Below, piece after piece: positions 16,027-23,933 of a stretch of DNA of 64,000 nucleotides. Below the pieces are notes generated by a model, which saw only the letters and a list, made by a program, of their open reading frames with translations, was not told the origin of the DNA and ran no database searches. Every line of letters starts with the position of its first letter. The first letter of the stretch is position 1. Source of the DNA: Thiosocius sp963719025. GTDB taxonomy: Bacteria > Pseudomonadota > Gammaproteobacteria > Chromatiales > Chromatiaceae. Location: positions 1 through 64,000 of the forward strand of contig CAVRBK010000005.1 in assembly GCA_963719025.1 (NCBI GenBank). The letters run 5' to 3'. Both the position numbers and the translations under genes were made by a program.

Positions 16027-17211
16027 ATGAATACCCAGTCCACCCCGATGCAATATCTCGACAAGGCGATGAACGCGCTGCACGACATGGGCCTGGTCCC
16101 CAATGATGCTGGCGGCCAGGAGGCGCCAATCATCGTGCTGCTCAACCTGATATCCGATCTTGATGAGGCACGTATTGCCGCCATCGCCCGCACCCTGGAC
16201 AAGGCCTCGCTGTTCAATGACGTGGTGCGCGAACAGGTCCAGGCGATGGAGATCGGGGAACGCTACGAGGCGATTACCGACGCGTTCAACAGCATCCGCG
16301 ACGATGCCAAGAAGATGGTGGAACAGATCGACGATGGGCACCTCGATACCTTCGAGCGCATCAGTAATGTCTGGATGAAGGCGACGCGGGGTGATATTGC
16401 CAGTCGCTTTGACAAGATCAGGGAAACCTATCTGGATGTCACCGCATCGACCAACGATCAGATCCAGCGCGAGAACCGTATCCTCGAGGCCTACCAGGAT
16501 TTTCGCGGTGCGCTGAAAGAATCCGAGGTGCTGGCACTCGAAGTGCTGAAGACCGCCGAATCGAATATGGAGACCGCGAAGCAGGCGCTCGCCGCGGCGA
16601 TGCAGACGGTGGAGGCGTATGCCGGGGATGATGCGGCCGAACGCGCCCGCCTGGAAATGGCGCGCGATGAGAAGGTGAGGGCGCTGCAGAACGATGACAA
16701 GCGCTACCAGATTGCCAAGGATCTGTCCGACAACCTGACGGTCAGTTACAACACCTCCGAGGTGGTCATGGCGCGCCTGTTGCAGACCACGACGGCGAAA
16801 GAGCGAGTGTACGCGCAGGCGGTCATGTTCTTCGGTACCAATGAGGTTGTTCTCACGGCGCTCTCGGCGTCCTTCACCGGCATGTTTGGCCTGCACGAAG
16901 GGACGCAGACCATCGAGGCGATGAAGGACGGGGTGAGCAAGTCACTCGAAGACCTCGCTGAGATCGGCGGCAAGGTGCAGGAGGCGGCGGTGAGGGCCGG
17001 TTATGGTCCGACCATTCGGGCCGAATCGGTCAAGAAACTGGTCGATTCCGTGGTGAACTGGCAAACCCGATCACATGAGATCATTGCCGAGATGCGCATC
17101 TTGTCGACTCGGAACGCCAATGAAATCCGTGAAGCCGTGGAAGACGGCAAGCGCCAACTGGCACGACTGGCCGAAGAGGGCAAAGGGCTGTCGCTTGAGC
17201 TCAAGGCATGA
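16027..17211 (+). CDS. TelA-like (toxic anion resistance family) helical protein
   Basis: 394 residues, RBS GAGAGGA before the ATG, almost entirely alpha-helical. The middle resembles TelA/YaaN proteins: RFDKIRETYLDVTASTND, ENRILEAYQDFRGALKESEV, then a region of paired helices (VMARLLQTTTAKERVYAQAV, NEVVLTALSASFTGM). TelA proteins are linked to tellurite or antimicrobial tolerance but lack a known biochemical function. The stop overlaps the next gene's ATG by four bases, so it is the first gene of a translationally coupled set of three. There is no signal peptide or membrane helix; it is likely cytosolic and associated with its membrane partner. Similarity to TelA is distant. Confidence 0.6.
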   Translation: MNTQSTPMQYLDKAMNALHDMGLVPNDAGGQEAPIIVLLNLISDLDEARIAAIARTLDKASLFNDVVREQVQAMEIGERYEAITDAFNSIRDDAKKMVEQIDDGHLDTFERISNVWMKATRGDIASRFDKIRETYLDVTASTNDQIQRENRILEAYQDFRGALKESEVLALEVLKTAESNMETAKQALAAAMQTVEAYAGDDAAERARLEMARDEKVRALQNDDKRYQIAKDLSDNLTVSYNTSEVVMARLLQTTTAKERVYAQAVMFFGTNEVVLTALSASFTGMFGLHEGTQTIEAMKDGVSKSLEDLAEIGGKVQEAAVRAGYGPTIRAESVKKLVDSVVNWQTRSHEIIAEMRILSTRNANEIREAVEDGKRQLARLAEEGKGLSLELKA

Positions 17212-18131
17212 GCGAGACAACGATGACCGGGAGTGCCGGATCGGCCATCGCAAGACCACCGCTGGACGACGTCATGCTGGCGATGGATGTCGTCGACACC
17301 CTGCGGCGCCGCGATCGCCTGGTGAGCCGTGAGCTGGACGAGGTTGGTCGCGAAGCGGATCTCAAGCAGCGTCTGAAGCGAATCTACGCCCAGCAGGGTA
17401 TCGATGTGCCGGATCATGTTGTCGAGCAGGGCGTTGCCGCCCTGCGCGAGGATCGATTCACCTATAAGCCGGCAGCTGCAGGTTTGGCCCGGCGCCTGGC
17501 CCTGTTCTATGTGAGCCGCGGTCGCTGGGGCAAATGGCTCGGCGGTGGTTTCGCCGCTGCCGTCGTGGCCGCTTCGGTCAATTATTTTGCCTTCATCGCC
17601 CCGGACAAGGCGTTGCCGGAAACGCTATCCAGCAGCTATGAGCAGGCCGTCGCGCTGGCAAAGTCGGATCATGCCCGTGCAAGCCTGCAACGCCTGCATG
17701 AAGCCGGTGTCACGGCACTGGCCAACGAAGATCCTGATCAGGCCCGTTCGGCTGTTGACCAGATCGATACAACCAAAGCGATGCTCGGGCTCGACTACGT
17801 GATTCGGATCGTGAACCGTCCGGGCCAGTCGTCTGGCGTCTGGCGCATACCGGACGTAAACGAGAAAGCACGCAACTACTACATCGTGGTGGAGGCTATT
17901 TCGTCGTCCGGCGAGAACCTGTCGGTGGTGGTGGAAAACGAAGAGACTGGCGAGACCGAGTCGGTCGACATCTGGGGTTTGCGGGTCGACGAGGCAACGT
18001 TTAACGCGGTGAAACGCGACAAGCAGGACGACGGTATTATCGAGCGAGACCGTTTTGGTGCGAAGCAGCGCGGCTACCTGCTGCCACGCTATGACTTCCC
18101 GACGAGCGGCGGAGCGATTACCCGTTGGTGA
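17208..18131 (+). CDS. DUF6384-like single-pass membrane protein
   Basis: 307 residues. The cytosolic N-terminal part (PPLDDVMLAMDVVDTLRRRD, KRIYAQQGIDVPDHVVEQGV, ALREDRFTYKP) is a helical module I associate, from memory, with the family annotated DUF6384. One membrane helix follows (WLGGGFAAAVVAASVNYFAF, about 110-130). The exported or peripheral C-terminal part contains an all-beta segment (LDYVIRIVNRPGQSSGVWR, NLSVVVENEETGETESVDIW) that could be a compact sensor or binding domain. It sits between the TelA-like and coiled-coil genes with overlap or tiny gaps. No function is known. Confidence 0.65.
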   Translation: MSETTMTGSAGSAIARPPLDDVMLAMDVVDTLRRRDRLVSRELDEVGREADLKQRLKRIYAQQGIDVPDHVVEQGVAALREDRFTYKPAAAGLARRLALFYVSRGRWGKWLGGGFAAAVVAASVNYFAFIAPDKALPETLSSSYEQAVALAKSDHARASLQRLHEAGVTALANEDPDQARSAVDQIDTTKAMLGLDYVIRIVNRPGQSSGVWRIPDVNEKARNYYIVVEAISSSGENLSVVVENEETGETESVDIWGLRVDEATFNAVKRDKQDDGIIERDRFGAKQRGYLLPRYDFPTSGGAITRW

Positions 18132-18141
18132 GGTGTATCAG

Positions 18142-19584
18142 ATGATCTCAGGACGTCAGGCGTTGGGGTCGATCGACCAGACGCTTACCCAGGCGCATAC
18201 CCAGATCGATAACGTGGAGGGGCAGATCCGTGATGCCACCAATCTGCTGGTGGCCGAGCAGAAGACCCGCCTGCAGGTGCTGCGCGAACTGGCCGCGGTG
18301 AGGCTCGATCGTCTGGACGACGAGCAGTTGGGATTGCAGCTTGATCATGCCGACCGCCAGGCGGTTGCATTGCTGGCGCAACGGGATGAGGCGTTGGTCG
18401 GTTTGGCAAAATCGATTCGCGACGCGGAACGACAGCGCGAGCAACATGATGCCGAGCGCAAACACCAGGCCGCACAGCTGGATGGTGCGATTGGCGTGGT
18501 CGACCAGGCGGAGGCCAGGATACAGCAGCGGCTCGATCATGATTCTGATTACCGTGTTCAGCGCGAGCAGGCCGAGCAGGCCGAACGCCGGGCGATGCAT
18601 GCGTCCGAGAAGGCCGGCCGAAGCCAGGAAGAGTTGGGGGAGAAAGGTGCCGCCTATAAAAGGGATCGGCTGTTCATGTACCTGTGGGAGAGGGAGTACG
18701 CTCAACCGGGCTACCAGTCCGGTGGCCTGATCCGCTGGCTGGATGACAAGGTTGCGCGGTTGATCGGCTACGCAGATGCGCGGGTCAACTACGCGCGGCT
18801 GAATGAGATCCCGCGGCGGCTGCGTGAGCACGCCGACCACCTGACAGGCTTGGCCGACGAGGAGTTCGTCAAGCTGAAGGCCCTGGACGAGGCGGCGCGT
18901 ATCGATGAGGGCATCCCGGCCCTGGAAAAGCGTGTTGCCGATGAACAGCGCGTGCTCGATCAGATCGATGCGCATATCGAGGCTGCCGAGGCGAATTATC
19001 AGGACCTGCTCCACGATCGAGCGGCCTTCGCCTCGGGCGATGATCCGCATACCCGTCAGGCGATCGCTTACCTTGCCGCCGAATTTCAACGCACCGAGGT
19101 ATCCGAGCTGCGTTCCGAGGCATACCAGACGCCCTATCCCGAAGACGATCTTGTCGTCAGCCGTCTGCTCGAACACGAATCCGAGCAGCGCCGCCTGGAG
19201 CATACCGTCGCCGACCTGCGCGGCCTGCTGGAAAAGCATCGTGCGCGCCTGCATGAGCTTGAGACCCTGCGGGGCGAGTTCAAGCGCAAGCGCTACGACC
19301 GGGCAGGCTCGGTCTTCACCAGCGATTCAATCATCCCTGTGCTGCTCGGCCAGTTCGTAGCGGGCCTGCTCGACAGCAATATGCTGTGGAAAGTGCTGAA
19401 AGAGCATCAGCGCTACAGTCCAAGGCAATCCGATCCGCGTTTCGGCTCGGGCGGGTTCGGGCGCGGGAGTGTGTGGAGCGGCGGGCTGGGTGACCTCGGC
19501 GATATCGTCGGCAAGATTGGCCGCGGTGGATTCGGCGGCAGAGGCGGTGGTGGCGGTGGTTTTCGCACGGGCGGTGGATTCTGA
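18142..19584 (+). CDS. Coiled-coil protein with glycine-rich C-terminal tail
   Basis: 480 residues from ATG 18142 (GAGGTG site, 10 bp after the preceding stop). Long coiled coils occupy about 5-185 and 225-385, rich in Glu/Gln/Arg/Ala heptads (AERKHQAAQLDGAIGVVDQ, EQAEQAERRAMHASEKAG). A less coiled middle (DRLFMYLWEREYAQPGYQSG) separates them. Near 400 a conserved-looking VLLGQFVAGLLDSNMLWKVL stretch precedes a tail dominated by Gly, Phe, Arg and Ser. Similar Gly-rich tails end TPM-domain and other membrane-targeted proteins. No enzyme motif is visible. It completes the three-gene operon and is probably its scaffold. Confidence 0.65.
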   Translation: MISGRQALGSIDQTLTQAHTQIDNVEGQIRDATNLLVAEQKTRLQVLRELAAVRLDRLDDEQLGLQLDHADRQAVALLAQRDEALVGLAKSIRDAERQREQHDAERKHQAAQLDGAIGVVDQAEARIQQRLDHDSDYRVQREQAEQAERRAMHASEKAGRSQEELGEKGAAYKRDRLFMYLWEREYAQPGYQSGGLIRWLDDKVARLIGYADARVNYARLNEIPRRLREHADHLTGLADEEFVKLKALDEAARIDEGIPALEKRVADEQRVLDQIDAHIEAAEANYQDLLHDRAAFASGDDPHTRQAIAYLAAEFQRTEVSELRSEAYQTPYPEDDLVVSRLLEHESEQRRLEHTVADLRGLLEKHRARLHELETLRGEFKRKRYDRAGSVFTSDSIIPVLLGQFVAGLLDSNMLWKVLKEHQRYSPRQSDPRFGSGGFGRGSVWSGGLGDLGDIVGKIGRGGFGGRGGGGGGFRTGGGF

Positions 19585-19727
19585 ATCCCCGGCAACCCAA
19601 ACCGGCGGGATCATGCCTCCGCCTTTCCTGCGCACGCCGTTTGTTGAAAAAAAGGATTTGCTATGGTGCAGGGGTTGTTATGGTGCGGCGATACCCTGGA
19701 GCAACGGGACATAAGCGGGTTTGACTC

Positions 19728-20564
19728 ATGATCTATGTCGGCCGAATGAATCGCATGCGGGTTACCAAGGCGGTCAGCTTTGGCGTTTATCTCGACGGGC
19801 GCGACTTCGGTGAGATCCTGCTGCCCAAACGGGATGTGCCGGAGGACTGCGAGCAGGGCGACTGGCTGCATGTATTCGTCTATGCGGATTCGGATGACCG
19901 ACTGATCGCGACGCGAGAAAAGCCCAAGGCCATGGTGGGCGAAGCGGCCTATCTCAAGGTGAAACAACAAAACGATGTTGGCACCTTCATGGACTGGGGC
20001 TTGAACAAGGACCTGCTGGTGCCGTTTGGTGAACAGGCCTGGGAGATGAATTCCGGGCGATCCTACGTGGTGTACCTGTATCTCGATGCGCAAACCAACC
20101 GGATTGCCGCAACCACAAAGTACAGTCATCACCTGAGCGAAGATGGCCGCGGGTTCGAGCCGGGTGAGCCGGTGCGCCTGATGATCGCCTCGCGTACATC
20201 TCTCGGCTACAAGGCGATTATCAACAACTCGCACCTGGGCCTTATCTTCAAATCCGATGTCTTTCAGGATCTGAAGTTTGGACAGCAGCTGCGGGGCTTT
20301 ATCAAGGCCATTCGGGCTGATGGAAAGATCGATCTGGCGTTACAGCGATCGTCGGATGAAGCGCGCGATCAGTTGGAAGAACAGATCCTCGATCACCTTC
20401 GAAAGCACGGCGGCAGCTCGAAGATAACCGACAAGAGTCCGCCAGAGCTGATCTATAAGACGTTCAAGGCCAGCAAGGCGAACTTCAAACGGGCGCTCGG
20501 GCGCCTGTACAAAAAGCGCCAGGTGGTTATCGAAAAGTATCAGGTGTCGCTGCTCGACGACTGA
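19728..20564 (+). CDS. S1-like RNA-binding protein, CvfB/YitL family
   Basis: 278 residues. The pattern of successive OB/S1 folds is visible: VTKAVSFGVYLDGRDFGEILLP, the second fold's DVGTFMDWGLNKDLLVPFGEQ, and the third fold's GYKAIINNSHLGLIFKSDVF. A C-terminal winged-helix follows (ILDHLRKHGGSSKITDKSPP, FKASKANFKRALGRLYKK). CvfB is an RNA-binding regulator of virulence genes in Gram-positives; in gammaproteobacteria homologues are common and little studied. It starts 143 bp after the coiled-coil gene and is followed by a weak hairpin (20611-20629), so it is probably a separate unit. Confidence 0.85.
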   Translation: MIYVGRMNRMRVTKAVSFGVYLDGRDFGEILLPKRDVPEDCEQGDWLHVFVYADSDDRLIATREKPKAMVGEAAYLKVKQQNDVGTFMDWGLNKDLLVPFGEQAWEMNSGRSYVVYLYLDAQTNRIAATTKYSHHLSEDGRGFEPGEPVRLMIASRTSLGYKAIINNSHLGLIFKSDVFQDLKFGQQLRGFIKAIRADGKIDLALQRSSDEARDQLEEQILDHLRKHGGSSKITDKSPPELIYKTFKASKANFKRALGRLYKKRQVVIEKYQVSLLDD

Positions 20565-20802
20565 CGCGCGTGCGCCAGACATGGGCGTGGATTCAATTCG
20601 GTCAATTGGCGGACCCGGAAGGGTTCCGCTTTAGGGCAAGAAGCGGGCAGGGCGTTGAATGATGGTGATCGATGGCTGATCTTGCGACCTCGCCGTGGGG
20701 TTCAAGCAGGTCTGCAATCAACGGTTGCAGTATGCGAAGTTGATCCGTGCTGATTCACCTTCCGCCGTTTGGCATGCGGAGGGATGAGTGGGAGGTCCAG
20801 CC

Positions 20803-21418
20803 ATGTACCGAGGAGAGAGGTTTAACAGCATCAGCCACCTGGTAGGTGCTGTACTGGCGGCGGTCGCTTCGGTGTGCCTGATCGTGGTCGGCTCTTTCGA
20901 CGGCGATCCATGGAAGGTGGTTAGCTTCACCATCTACGGCTTTACGCTGCTCCTGTTGTATTCGATCTCCACCCTCTACCACAGCTTGAAGGGTCGGTCG
21001 AAGACGGTCTTCAAAATTCTGGACTATCAGGCGATCTATCTCTTGATCGCCGGTACTTACACGCCCTTTGCGTTGGTTACACTACGCCATAGCGTCGGAT
21101 GGTGGCTTTTTGGTGCGACCTGGACCCTGGCGTTGGTCGGCATCGTACTGGATGCGGTGCAGCGAGATGGCAAGCGTGTCGTGCCCATGGTGATCTACAT
21201 CGTGATGGGCTGGATGATCCTGCTTGCCCTGGACCCACTCTTGGCCGATATTGCCGCCGGCAGGCTTTCGCTGGTTGCTTGCCGGCGGCATCGCTTACTC
21301 CGTCGGTATCATTTTCTTCGTGCTAGACCATTGGTATCCGCGTGCCCACGGCATCTGGCACCTATTCGTGCTCGCAGGCAGCCTCTGTCACTATCTCGCG
21401 ATACTGTTGTACGTCTAA
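20803..21418 (+). CDS. Haemolysin III / PAQR family membrane protein, one frameshift
   Basis: ATG 20803 follows GGGAGG. The first 150 residues are a normal HlyIII protein: MYRGERFNSISHLVGAVLAA, SISTLYHSLKG with the metal-ligand His, YLLIAGTYTPFALVTLR, and GWMILLALDPLL. Near 21262 the frame must shift (one extra base in GGCAGGCTTTCG) to regain the last helices FRWLLAGGIAYSVGIIFFVL and the histidines of HGIWHLFVLAGSLCHYLAIL. Corrected length is about 204 residues, as expected. The family has seven helices and a zinc-type site; its role in bacteria is unclear despite the name. An assembly error is more likely than a mutation. Confidence 0.8.
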
Positions 21419-21544
21419 ACCCAGGACACCCTGAACAAGCGAAAAAGACGGCGTATGCCCAGAGGCCTTTCGCAGGCTACCCAAGATAAGGCCGTTTACA
21501 GCATGCCTTTTTCCCGGTGCATGGTGACAGTCGCCGGCAGTGCA

Positions 21545-21994
21545 TCAGGCCGCGAATCGCTCCTTGGCCGCACGCGCCACCTGTGCATCCTGCGGCGAGT
21601 ATGCCTTGCCCGACCAGAGCATTTCGTACGCCAACTCCTCGTTACCGTTTTCGCACAACTCGAGCACCTTGCGGAACAGCGGCTGAAAGGTCTCGCTGCG
21701 ATGTGAAGCTTCGTGTTCGGCGAACGAGCGCCAGAAGGTTACGATCAGAGCCTCGCGGTCCTTCAGTCCATTGTCGACCGGCTTGCCGACGGTCGAACCC
21801 TCGTTCGAGATCTGGCCGCTGTTGAGGGCCACGAATCCGCCAACGAAGCCGGTATCGGAGTGGAAGGTCTTGACGTTCTCGCACAGCTCGGCGACCCGCT
21901 CCTGCAGGTCGTCTACAGTGTAATCCGGTTTCAGTATCACCCGGTTGACTGTGACCACGCCGTCGTAAGGGAAGTTGTTGATCAAATTGCCCAT
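21545..21994 (-). CDS. Half-length protein resembling the iron-binding half of sulfur oxygenase reductase
   Basis: 149 residues from ATG 21992-21994 (GGAGA site). One dimeric alpha/beta-barrel-like domain. C38, H94, H98 and E124 stand at nearly the same spacing as C31, H86, H90 and E114, which I recall as the persulfide cysteine and iron ligands of Acidianus sulfur oxygenase reductase. Local blocks also match: GFVG after the cysteine, TFWRSFAEHEASHR against a TFW-DHEEMHR pattern, LFR, then AYE. SOR has about 310 residues, two such domains and a 24-mer shell; this protein has only one domain. A generic antibiotic-biosynthesis-monooxygenase-like barrel is the alternative. It is a lone gene between haemolysin III and tRNA-Val. 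Confidence 0.5.
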   Translation of the reverse strand: MGNLINNFPYDGVVTVNRVILKPDYTVDDLQERVAELCENVKTFHSDTGFVGGFVALNSGQISNEGSTVGKPVDNGLKDREALIVTFWRSFAEHEASHRSETFQPLFRKVLELCENGNEELAYEMLWSGKAYSPQDAQVARAAKERFAA

Positions 21995-22283
21995 ACTCTT
22001 CTCCAGAATATCAGTACATACGGAATATCTGACTAAGGTACTCGGGATTGGTTCCTGATACTCCTGCGATGCGGGCAGGAAATCACGGTCAACCCGCCCG
22101 CTGCCCACAATCTGAACCACCGGAATATTTGGGGGGACAGGCCACGTTTTTGCGCCGAAAACCGGAGCCCGCCCGGCCGCACTGGTGTGCAAACGCGCTC
22201 ACCACGCGCCCTGCCGGGCTGCGGGACCTTTTCTGTTTGTGCGACACAAAGTGGAATACGCTTGGGTTACGTTTTCATCCAGG

Positions 22284-22316
22284 CAAAGAAAAAGGCTTAG
22301 GTATTTAGCCTAAGCC
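22284..22316 (-). terminator. Intrinsic terminator downstream of tRNA-Val
   Basis: On the minus strand GGCTTAGG-CTAAATA-CCTAAGCC (22294-22316) is an 8-bp stem, followed by TTTTTCTTTT. It lies 12 bp beyond the tRNA 3' end. The rest of the 21995-22283 gap shows nothing recognisable. Confidence 0.85.
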
Positions 22317-22327
22317 CTTGATCTATT

Positions 22328-22402
22328 TGGTAGGCGCGGGCGGTTTCGAACCGCCGACCCCCACCGTGTGAAGGTGGTGCTCTCCCACTGAGCTACGCGC
22401 CT
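22328..22402 (-). tRNA. tRNA-Val (anticodon CAC)
   Basis: The minus strand folds into a full cloverleaf: acceptor AGGCGCG/CGCGCCT, a D-arm GCTCAGTGGGAGAGC, anticodon stem CCACC/GGTGG around loop TTCACAC, a T-arm with GGTTCGAAACC, and an encoded CCA. Anticodon CAC reads GUG valine codons. Length is 75 nt. Confidence 0.95.
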
Positions 22403-22420
22403 CTATTACGAGGAGGCGTA

Positions 22421-22449
22421 ATGGTAGTGTGCCAATGCCGACTGGTCAA
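22421..22449 (-). promoter_or_regulatory. Sigma-70 promoter of tRNA-Val
   Basis: On the minus strand TTGACC (22444-22449), a 17-bp spacer and TACCAT (22421-22426) lie 18 bases before the tRNA 5' end. Matches are 5/6 and 4/6 at ideal spacing. Confidence 0.65.
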
Positions 22450-22500
22450 TTGCAGCGATACTGATAGAATTCCGCGTTTCGCCATTCGCGCAGTTTCTTC

Positions 22501-23895
22501 ATGACGATCAAGACACGTTTCGCCCCGAGCCCGACCGGTTACCTGCATGTTGGAGGCGCTCGCACCGCCCTGTTTTCGTGGTTGTATGCCCGTCGGCATG
22601 GTGGCCAGTTCGTCCTGCGCATCGAGGATACCGATCTCGAGCGTTCGACCCAGGATTCGGTCGATGCCATCTTCGAGGGCATGGCCTGGCTTGGCCTGGA
22701 ACACGACGAGGGGCCGTACTACCAGACCCAGCGCTTCGATCGCTATCACGAGGTGATCGATCAGTTGCTCGAGTCCGGTCACGCCTATCGTTGTACCTGT
22801 TCCAGGGCGCGCCTGGATACGCTGCGCGCCGAGCAGATGGCCAACAAGGTAAAACCTCGCTATGACGGGCATTGCCGCGGCCGCGATATCGACCCCGGGC
22901 AGCCGCACGTGGTGCGGTTTCGCAATCCGCTCGACGGCGATGTGGTGATCAACGACCTGATTCGGGGCAAGATCGTGGTGAGCAACACCGAGCTGGACGA
23001 TCTGATCATTCGCCGCACAGACGGCTCGCCGACCTACAATCTGTCGGTTGTGGTCGATGACAACGATATGGGTATTACCCATGTGATCCGCGGTGACGAC
23101 CATATCAACAACACCCCGCGCCAGATCAACATGGCGAAGGCCATGCAATGGGAGATCCCGGCGTTTGGCCATTTGCCGATGATCCTGGGTGACGACGGCG
23201 CACGCCTGTCGAAGCGCCATGGTGCCGTGAGCGTGATGCAGTACAAGGAAGACGGCTTCCTGCCCGAGGCGCTGGTGAACTACCTGGTGAGGCTGGGATG
23301 GTCACATGGCGATCAGGAACTGTTCACGCGCGACGAGATGATCGAGTTGTTCGATTTGTCTGACGTAAACCGCGCACCTTCCGCGTTCAATACCGACAAG
23401 CTGATCTGGGTGAACCAGCAGTACATCAAGTCGGCCGATCCGGACCGCCTTGCCGAATTGGTAACGGAGTTCCTCGATGCCTCTGGCCTGTCAACTGAGG
23501 GCGGTCCCGATCTGGCGGCGGTAATCGACGCACAACGCGAGCGGGCAGGCACCCTGAAGGACCTGGCCGAGCTGTGCGAATTCTACTACCGCGATTTCGA
23601 CAGCTATCCGGCTGCGGCGACCAAGAAGGCGTTCAAGGGCGAGGCCGACAAGGCCCTGCGCCATGTGGGCGAGAAACTCGCCGGGCTTTCGGAATGGCGG
23701 CGCGAGGCGATCCATCAGTGCGTTGCCGACGCAGTGGAAGAGTTGGAGGTTGGATTCGGCAAGGTGGCGATGCCGTTGCGTGTTGCGGTAACCGGTGGCG
23801 CACCGTCGCCCGATCTGGACCTGACCGTATTCCTCGTCGGCAGGGAGGCTACGCTGCGTCGTATCGACCAGGCCGTGGCCCATATTCAGGGCTGA
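22501..23895 (+). CDS. gltX: Glutamyl-tRNA synthetase
   Basis: 464 residues, intact. The class I HIGH-type motif is PTGYLHVGG at 11-19, FVLRIEDTDLERS follows near 37, and the KMSKS-type loop is RLSKRHGA near residue 235. The C-terminal all-helical anticodon-binding part matches discriminating or non-discriminating GluRS of proteobacteria. A Cys cluster (YRCTCSRARL and YDGHCRG) lies in the zinc-binding position. The enzyme charges tRNA-Glu, which is encoded 1.9 kb downstream. glnS follows after 38 bp in the same direction, so the two synthetases are probably co-transcribed. Confidence 0.95.
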   Translation: MTIKTRFAPSPTGYLHVGGARTALFSWLYARRHGGQFVLRIEDTDLERSTQDSVDAIFEGMAWLGLEHDEGPYYQTQRFDRYHEVIDQLLESGHAYRCTCSRARLDTLRAEQMANKVKPRYDGHCRGRDIDPGQPHVVRFRNPLDGDVVINDLIRGKIVVSNTELDDLIIRRTDGSPTYNLSVVVDDNDMGITHVIRGDDHINNTPRQINMAKAMQWEIPAFGHLPMILGDDGARLSKRHGAVSVMQYKEDGFLPEALVNYLVRLGWSHGDQELFTRDEMIELFDLSDVNRAPSAFNTDKLIWVNQQYIKSADPDRLAELVTEFLDASGLSTEGGPDLAAVIDAQRERAGTLKDLAELCEFYYRDFDSYPAAATKKAFKGEADKALRHVGEKLAGLSEWRREAIHQCVADAVEELEVGFGKVAMPLRVAVTGGAPSPDLDLTVFLVGREATLRRIDQAVAHIQG

Positions 23896-23933
23896 TACAG
23901 TCCTTTGATTTTCTCTTTCTGGAAACAAGCATC

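Noticed and set aside
18148..19254. Long antisense frames such as the 368-codon one across the coiled-coil gene
   Set aside because: Typical shadow frames in GC-rich DNA; the sense frame has coiled-coil pattern and a ribosome site.
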